Shown here in pieces: positions 20,709-25,233 of a DNA stretch of 25,233 nt. The notes beneath the pieces were generated by a model. The model was not told the origin of the DNA. It was given only the letters and a program-made list of their open reading frames with translations, and did no database searches. A program made the translations under genes and the position numbers. The DNA is from Gaiellasilicea sp045403015 (lineage in GTDB: Bacteria > Actinomycetota > Thermoleophilia > Gaiellales > Gaiellaceae). Every line of letters starts with the position of its first letter. Within the stretch, counting starts at the first letter, position 1. The stretch lies in the NCBI GenBank assembly GCA_045403015.1, contig JAXIPI010000163.1:1-25233 (forward strand), written 5' to 3'.

Positions 20709-22166
20709 ATGACTGTCGATAGCCGCACCCGCTGGTTCGCCCTCTACGTCCTCTGCCTCGGCGATCTGATGATCGTCCTCGACGTGACGATCGTGGGTGT
20801 TGCGCTGCCGTCGATCCGGGAAGACCTCGGATTCTCCGAGACGTCGCTGGCCTGGGTGGTGAACGCCTACCTGCTCACCTTCGGCGGTTTTCTCCTGCTT
20901 GGCGGCCGGCTGGGCGATCTCTTCGGGCACCGGCGACTGTTTCTGATCGGCACGGCGCTCTTCACGCTCGCCTCGCTTGCCTGCGGCCTCTCGAACTCCC
21001 AGGAGCTGCTGGTCGCTGCGCGTGCAGTGCAGGGTCTTGGCGCGGCAGTCGTCTCGGCGGTCGCCCTCTCGCTGATGATGACGCTGTTCACGGAAGCGGC
21101 CGACAGAGCGAAGGCAATGGGCATCTTCGGCTTCGTCGCCTCCGGCGGCGGCAGCATCGGCGTGCTCCTGGGCGGGATCCTGACGGACGCGCTCAGCTGG
21201 CACTGGATCTTCCTCGTCAACGTCCCGGTCGGTGCTCTTGTCATCGCACTTACCTTCAAGCTCGTGCCGGCGGCCCAGGGCTTCGCTGCAGAGAGGCGCC
21301 TCGACGTTGCCGGCGCCGTCACCGTCACGGCGGCACTGATGCTCGCTGTCTATGCGATCGTCAACGGTAACCAGGAGGGCTGGACGTCCGTCCAGACGCT
21401 CGGGCTGCTCGGCGCCGCAGCGGTGCTGCTGGCGATCTTCGTTTGGATCGAGGCCAAGGGACGCGCACCGCTGATGCCGCTCAGCCTGTTCCGGCTTCGC
21501 AACGTCGTCGTCGCGAACGTCGTCGGAATCCTCTGGGCCGCGGCCATGTTCGCGTGGTTCTTCGTTTCCGCGCTCTACCTCCAGCTCGTGCTCGGGTACA
21601 GCCCGTTGCAGGTCGGTCTCGCCTTCCTGCCCGCAAACCTGATCATGGGACTGCTCTCGGTCGGCCTTTCCGCGAAGCTCGTGATGCGCTTCGGGTTCAG
21701 GCCGCCGCTGGCGACCGGGCTGCTGCTGGCCGCGCTCGGGCTCCTGCTCTTTGCTCGGGCACCGGTCGACGGGAACTTCCTGGTCGACGTGCTTCCGAGC
21801 ATGATCCTGCTCGGCATCGGTGCGGGCACGGCCTTCAACCCGGTGCTGCTGGCCGCGATGAGCGACGTCGAGCCGAGCGAAGCCGGCCTCGCCTCGGGTG
21901 TGGTCAACACCTCGTTCATGATGGGCGGCGCGCTCGGGCTCGCGGTTCTCGCCAGCCTCGCCGCCTCCCGCACGGACACCCTGCAGGCCGCCGGGGACAG
22001 CCCGCTCGTCGCTCTCAACGGCGGCTATCAGCTTGCTTTCCTCGTCGGCGCCGCTTTCGCCGCCGCCGCGGCCGTGCTCGGCGCCGCCTTCCTTCGCGCC
22101 GGGGCGTACGCGCCTCAGCACGAGGGCGAGGAAGCGGCCGGCGCTCCTGCGCCCGCCACGGACTGA
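20709..22166 (+). CDS. MFS drug:H+ antiporter, DHA2 (EmrB/QacA) family
   Basis: A 485-aa membrane exporter with about 14 predicted helices. Signature motifs are LDVTIVGVALPSI (24-36, motif D1) and GGRLGDLFGHRR (65-76, motif A), typical of DHA2 exporters driven by the proton gradient. It probably expels hydrophobic or cationic compounds; substrate unknown. ATG at 20709 follows GAAAGGAG (20690-20697) at a rather long 11-nt spacing. The upstream 120 bp contains a nested dyad and a hairpin that could hide that ribosome site. There is no TetR or MarR regulator next to it, the usual partner of such exporters, which makes the leader structures the best candidates for control. Followed after 30 bp by a VOC protein gene. 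Confidence 0.92.
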   Translation: MTVDSRTRWFALYVLCLGDLMIVLDVTIVGVALPSIREDLGFSETSLAWVVNAYLLTFGGFLLLGGRLGDLFGHRRLFLIGTALFTLASLACGLSNSQELLVAARAVQGLGAAVVSAVALSLMMTLFTEAADRAKAMGIFGFVASGGGSIGVLLGGILTDALSWHWIFLVNVPVGALVIALTFKLVPAAQGFAAERRLDVAGAVTVTAALMLAVYAIVNGNQEGWTSVQTLGLLGAAAVLLAIFVWIEAKGRAPLMPLSLFRLRNVVVANVVGILWAAAMFAWFFVSALYLQLVLGYSPLQVGLAFLPANLIMGLLSVGLSAKLVMRFGFRPPLATGLLLAALGLLLFARAPVDGNFLVDVLPSMILLGIGAGTAFNPVLLAAMSDVEPSEAGLASGVVNTSFMMGGALGLAVLASLAASRTDTLQAAGDSPLVALNGGYQLAFLVGAAFAAAAAVLGAAFLRAGAYAPQHEGEEAAGAPAPATD

Positions 22167-22196
22167 GCGAGTCACGAAAGAAGGAGCGAAATCGAA

Positions 22197-22565
22197 ATGT
22201 TCAAGGACACGAAGGCGTTTTCAGGCTTCTCCGTGGACGACATCCCGCGGGCGAAGCAGTTCTACGGTGAGACGCTCGGGCTGAACCTCACCGACGAGAT
22301 GGGCGGGCTGGTACTGCACCTCGGGGGTGGCGGCAACGTGTTGATCTATCCCAAGGACAATCACGTCCCGGCGACCTTCACTGTCCTCAACTTCCCTGTT
22401 GCGGATGTCGAGGAAGCCGTCGACCGGCTCACCGAGGCCGGTGTGAGCTTCGAGCGCTACGACGGCATCGAGTCCGACGAGAAGGGAATCCACCGCGGCG
22501 AAGAACCGACCATCGCCTGGTTCAAGGATCCGGCCGGGAACATCCTCTCGGTGCTCGATCAGTAG
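22197..22565 (+). CDS. VOC-superfamily (glyoxalase/bleomycin resistance-like) protein
   Basis: A 122-aa cytoplasmic protein with the beta-alpha-beta-beta-beta VOC layout: GFSVDDIPRAKQFYGETLGL opens the first module, FPVADVEEAVDRLTEAGVSF the second, and WFKDPAGNILSVLDQ is the usual ending. A complete set of metal ligands is not obvious, so it may be a binding protein rather than an enzyme. AGAAGGAG lies 8 nt before the ATG. It follows the MFS exporter by 30 bp on the same strand and could contribute to the same resistance or detoxification response (inference). Confidence 0.87.
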   Translation: MFKDTKAFSGFSVDDIPRAKQFYGETLGLNLTDEMGGLVLHLGGGGNVLIYPKDNHVPATFTVLNFPVADVEEAVDRLTEAGVSFERYDGIESDEKGIHRGEEPTIAWFKDPAGNILSVLDQ

Positions 22566-22568
22566 GCT
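22563..22568 (+). promoter_or_regulatory. -10-like hexamer TAGGCT before the ABC ATPase gene
   Basis: TAGGCT overlaps the VOC stop codon and ends 7 nt before the ATG at 22576. The spacing matches other leaderless candidates here. GGCGG directly before the ATG is a poor ribosome site. Confidence 0.4.
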
Positions 22569-22575
22569 CAGGCGG

Positions 22576-23472
22576 ATGGGCGATCTCGCCATTCGTCTGC
22601 GCGGCGCGGTGAAGCGCTACGGCCCGATCACCGTCGTCGACGGGCTCGACCTGGACGTGCCCGAGGGCACGTGCGTCGGCCTGCTCGGACCGAACGGGGC
22701 CGGAAAGTCGACGACGATGCGGCTGCTCACCGCGCAGTCGATCGCGGACGAGGGCGAGATCGAGGTGCTGGGCTTCAAGCTCCCGGCCGAATCGAAGATC
22801 GCACGCGCACAGTGCGGGGTCGTGCCGCAGCTCGACAATCTCGACGTCATGCTCACGGTGGAGCAGAACCTGCTCGTGTTCACGCACCTCTACAGGATTG
22901 GTCGCGCCGATCGCGGTGAGGCGATCGAGCGGGCGCTCGAGATGGCAAAGCTCGTCGACCGCCGTGACTCGCGCGTCGACCAGCTCTCGGGCGGCATGCG
23001 GCGCCGCCTGCTGATCGCGCGCGCACTGGTGCACCGGCCCCGGCTCGTGCTCCTCGACGAGCCGACGGTCGGGCTCGATCCGCAGGTGCGCCAAGAGCTC
23101 TGGGCGCTGATCGACGCGTTGCGCAGCGAGGGCACCACGATCCTGATGTCCACGCACTACATCGAGGAGGCGCAGCGCCTCGCCGACACGGTGATGATCA
23201 TGTCCCACGGCAAGGCCGTCGCCGCAGGTCCGCCCGCGGAGCTCGTGCTCGAGCACGCGGGGCGGGAGGTACTCGAGGTCTACGGTCCGCCGGCACGGCT
23301 CGCCGAGGTCGAGACCGAGGCGCAGACGCACGGGTTGCGGACGCGGCGCACGGGCACGAGCGTCTCCATTCTCGGGCACGACGGCTCGAACGGGACCGGG
23401 ATCGACGGGGAGCTCCGCCCGGCAAATCTCGAGGACGTCTTCGTCCTCCTCACCGGCGAGGAGATTGGCTGA
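22576..23472 (+). CDS. ABC transporter ATP-binding protein, NodI/DrrA-like
   Basis: A 298-aa ABC ATPase. Walker A is GPNGAGKST (38-46), the Q-loop Q85 lies in GVVPQLDNLD, a segment characteristic of NodI-like exporters, the signature is LSGGM (137-141), Walker B RLVLLDEP (156-163), and the switch histidine is H194 (STHYIEEAQ). A C-terminal extension of about 80 residues follows, as in DrrA/NodI proteins, ending LEDVFVLLTGEEIG. Its stop overlaps the permease start by one base (TGATG), so the pair is translationally coupled. Together they should form an exporter; candidates are lipids, polyketides, oligosaccharides or drugs. Confidence 0.93.
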   Translation: MGDLAIRLRGAVKRYGPITVVDGLDLDVPEGTCVGLLGPNGAGKSTTMRLLTAQSIADEGEIEVLGFKLPAESKIARAQCGVVPQLDNLDVMLTVEQNLLVFTHLYRIGRADRGEAIERALEMAKLVDRRDSRVDQLSGGMRRRLLIARALVHRPRLVLLDEPTVGLDPQVRQELWALIDALRSEGTTILMSTHYIEEAQRLADTVMIMSHGKAVAAGPPAELVLEHAGREVLEVYGPPARLAEVETEAQTHGLRTRRTGTSVSILGHDGSNGTGIDGELRPANLEDVFVLLTGEEIG

Positions 23473-24266
23473 TGGCCGTTTCCACCTCGGGAAGCCGCCT
23501 CCACCGGCTCGAGCGGCCGGCGATCACCGGCGTGCTCGTGCGCGAGGTCGTCAACTTCTCCTCCTACTGGCGTTCCGCGACCTTCTCCTCGACCGTCGAG
23601 CCGACGATCTACCTGCTCGCGTTCGGCTTCGGCTTCGGTGCGCTCGTCAGCCGTGTCGGCGGCTACGACTACGTGGAGTTCGTCGGCACGGGCACCGTCG
23701 CGACGGCGGTGCTCTTCTCGAGTGCGTTTCCGGCGATGTTCGGGACCTTCGTCAAGTACCAGTTCCAGGGAACCTACAACGCGATCCTCGCCGCGCCCGT
23801 GGACACCGAGGAGCTCGTCACCGCCGAGGCGCTGTGGATCGCGACACGGGCCGGTGTCTACGGCTGCGTGCCGATGCTCGTCGCGATGGTCTTCGGGCTC
23901 GAGCCGTCCTGGGGGATGCTGACCGTGCCGCTGATCGCCTGGATCTGCGGGTTCGGCTGGGCGAGCTTCGGGATCGCCGTCGCGGGCTTTGCGAAGTCGA
24001 TCGAGAACTTCAGCTACATCGTCAGCGCGGTCCTGACGCCGCTCTTCCTGGTGGCCGGGACGTTCTTCCCGATCGACACGCTGCCTGAGTGGGCGCAGGT
24101 GCTCGCGAAATTCAACCCGCTCTACCACTGTGTTCAGCTGGTCCGCCATGCTGTGTTCGGATTCGTCGGCTGGGCGGATCTCGCCAGCCTCGGCTTCGTC
24201 CTGGTGTTCGGTCTCCTCATGTGGCGGATCGCGATCCGCGCGATGACCCGCAAGCTGATCGACTAG
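23472..24266 (+). CDS. ABC-2 type permease, NodJ/DrrB-like
   Basis: A 264-aa membrane protein with about six hydrophobic helices and the ABC-2 permease pattern: an early cytoplasmic segment (REVVNFSSYWRSATFSSTVEP), KYQFQGTYNAILAAPVDTEEL as the coupling region, and AGTFFPIDTLPEWAQVLAKFNPLYH near the fifth helix, the hallmark NP(L/F) motif of this family. It pairs with the NodI-like ATPase just upstream, whose stop codon overlaps its ATG; GAGGAGA at 23458-23464 serves as ribosome site. Substrate is not determined. The next gene (ilvD) starts 27 bp later but has its own -10-like element and is probably separate. Confidence 0.9.
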   Translation: MAVSTSGSRLHRLERPAITGVLVREVVNFSSYWRSATFSSTVEPTIYLLAFGFGFGALVSRVGGYDYVEFVGTGTVATAVLFSSAFPAMFGTFVKYQFQGTYNAILAAPVDTEELVTAEALWIATRAGVYGCVPMLVAMVFGLEPSWGMLTVPLIAWICGFGWASFGIAVAGFAKSIENFSYIVSAVLTPLFLVAGTFFPIDTLPEWAQVLAKFNPLYHCVQLVRHAVFGFVGWADLASLGFVLVFGLLMWRIAIRAMTRKLID

Positions 24267-24280
24267 GCGCGCACGCCAAC

Positions 24281-24286
24281 TAGGAT
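24281..24286 (+). promoter_or_regulatory. -10-like hexamer TAGGAT, leaderless start of ilvD
   Basis: TAGGAT ends 7 nt before the GTG at 24294 and no ribosome site lies between. Identical in sequence to the element before the second sigma factor. Confidence 0.45.
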
Positions 24287-24293
24287 CGTCCGG

Positions 24294-25233
24294 GTGCAGC
24301 GTCGGCTCGCGAACGCGGATCTGAACGAGGGCGCTCGCCGTGCCGGGGCGCGGGCTCACCTGCGCGCAATGGGTCTCGACGAGCGTGATTGGAGCCGGCC
24401 ACTGGTCGGGATCGCGACGACCTGGACCGGGACGATGCCGTGCAATCTCGGTCAGCGCGAGCTCGCAGCGCACGTGGCGGCGGGGGTGCGCGCGGCGGGT
24501 GGAACCCCGCTCGAGTTCAACACCATCGCCGTCTCGGACAACCTCACGCAGGGCACGGTCGGCATGCGCGCGTCGCTCGTCAGCCGCGAGGTGATTGCCG
24601 ACTCGGTCGAGCTCGTGGGGCGCGCCCAGCCCTTCGACGGCCTCATCTGCCTGGGCGGCTGCGACAAGACAGTCCCGGGGCTCGCGATGGCGATGCTTCG
24701 GCTCGACGTTCCGGGGTTGATCCTCTACTCGGGCGCGATGGCGCCGGGAACGCACCGCGGTGCACAGGTGACGATCCAGGACGTGTGGGAAGGGGTCGGC
24801 GCGCACGAGGGCGGGCTGATCACGGACGACGAGCTGCTGGCCCTCGAGCAACATGCATGTCCCGGCTACGGCGCCTGCACAGGGCATTTCACGGCCAACA
24901 CGATGGCGGTCGCGATCGACTTTCTCGGGCTCGGCCCGATCGGCCTCGGCAGCATTCCCGCCGCCGATCCGGCCAAGGCGGAGGCGGGAGAGGCTGCAGG
25001 GCGGCTCGCCCTCGACGTGATCGAACGTGACGTGCGGCCCTCGGCGCTCGTGACGCGAGCCTCGCTCGAGAACGCGATCGTCGGCGTCACCGGAACGGGC
25101 GGATCGACGAACGCCGTGCTGCACCTGCTGGCGATCGCGAACGAGGCGGGCGTCGCGCTCGAGCTCGAGGATTTCGACCGCCTCTCGGCCTCGACTCCGG
25201 TGGTGACGAGCCTGACACCAGGTGGTCGGTTCG
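24294..25233 (+). CDS. ilvD: Dihydroxy-acid dehydratase IlvD, N-terminal 313 codons (cut by window edge)
   Basis: IlvD/Edd-family Fe-S dehydratase converting 2,3-dihydroxy-acids to 2-keto acids in valine, leucine and isoleucine synthesis. The three cluster cysteines are present: C50 (TMPCN), C123 (GGCDKT, with K125 next to it) and C195 (CPGYGACTGHFTANTM). Other hallmarks are FNTIAVSDN, SREVIADSVELV and VTGTGGSTNAVLHL. About 313 of an expected 560 or so residues are in the window. The third-cysteine segment reads ACTGH rather than the commoner ACGGM, and sugar-acid dehydratases share this fold, so a related substrate is possible. GTG at 24294 fits the start of homologs and follows TAGGAT by 7 nt. 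Confidence 0.88.
   Translation, partial: MQRRLANADLNEGARRAGARAHLRAMGLDERDWSRPLVGIATTWTGTMPCNLGQRELAAHVAAGVRAAGGTPLEFNTIAVSDNLTQGTVGMRASLVSREVIADSVELVGRAQPFDGLICLGGCDKTVPGLAMAMLRLDVPGLILYSGAMAPGTHRGAQVTIQDVWEGVGAHEGGLITDDELLALEQHACPGYGACTGHFTANTMAVAIDFLGLGPIGLGSIPAADPAKAEAGEAAGRLALDVIERDVRPSALVTRASLENAIVGVTGTGGSTNAVLHLLAIANEAGVALELEDFDRLSASTPVVTSLTPGGRF

Noticed and set aside
20616..22175. 519-codon minus-strand frame opposite the MFS gene
   Set aside because: Product is highly charged and repetitive, the mirror of hydrophobic helices; the MFS frame has family motifs.
23280..25124. 614-codon minus-strand frame spanning the ABC genes and ilvD
   Set aside because: It crosses three well-supported genes and has no family features.
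1..25233. CRISPR arrays, tRNA or rRNA genes, insertion sequences
   Set aside because: No regularly spaced repeats, no cloverleaf or rRNA segments and no transposase or terminal repeats were seen by eye; a covariance-model scan was not possible.

Overview
The window is dense, high-GC bacterial chromosome. Coding strands prefer G or C at third positions, GTG starts are common, and long antisense ORFs run opposite most real genes. The gene families point to the Actinomycetota: SigG-type ECF sigma factors with a SnoaL tail, LuxR-type large ATPase regulators, actinobacterial-style rhamnose genes, EmrB/QacA exporters and a NodIJ-like ABC pair. A soil lineage such as Thermoleophilia is possible, but that is inference from gene flavour and no marker gene is present. 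I see no prophage, IS element, CRISPR array, tRNA or rRNA. No gene-free stretch exceeds 300 bases; the longest, 10660-10902, holds a terminator-like hairpin and a doubtful small ORF.

Layout. 1-3269 is an L-rhamnose locus: a DeoR-family regulator cut by the left edge (minus) diverges from rhaI-rhaM-rhaB (plus), with a 7-bp palindromic operator candidate on the regulator promoter. Isomerase, mutarotase and kinase carry L-rhamnose to rhamnulose 1-phosphate; the aldolase and transporter are not in view. 3205-4581 (minus) is a cupin gene followed by a SigG-like sigma factor whose end overlaps rhaB tail to tail. 4748-6259 encodes a lipoprotein built as beta-propeller, PASTA and BamE-like domains. 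6322-9060 is a large LuxR-family ATPase regulator, followed by a small DUF4242-like protein and a secreted vanadium-haloperoxidase-like enzyme (9137-10659).

10704-12319 (minus) is a DMT-type transporter with a Cys-rich lipoprotein 4 nt behind it. 12387-13367 is an aldo/keto reductase. 13371-16923 (minus) pairs a secreted LVIVD propeller with a membrane-anchored PQQ dehydrogenase fused to cytochrome c. Then come an MDR oxidoreductase (17013-17933), a small four-helix membrane protein, an alpha/beta hydrolase (minus) divergent from a second SigG-like sigma factor, a STAS-only protein (minus), a 14-helix MFS exporter with a VOC protein, a NodIJ-like ABC transporter, and the first 313 codons of ilvD at the right edge.

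The two most interesting non-coding signals are these. (1) A perfectly centred nested dyad (20592-20660) lies between the STAS and MFS genes. Its distal arm can alternatively pair with the MFS ribosome binding site, giving two mutually exclusive RNA folds. (2) A -10-like TAGNNT hexamer recurs exactly 6-7 nt before the start codon of six genes, suggesting leaderless transcription as a common mode here.
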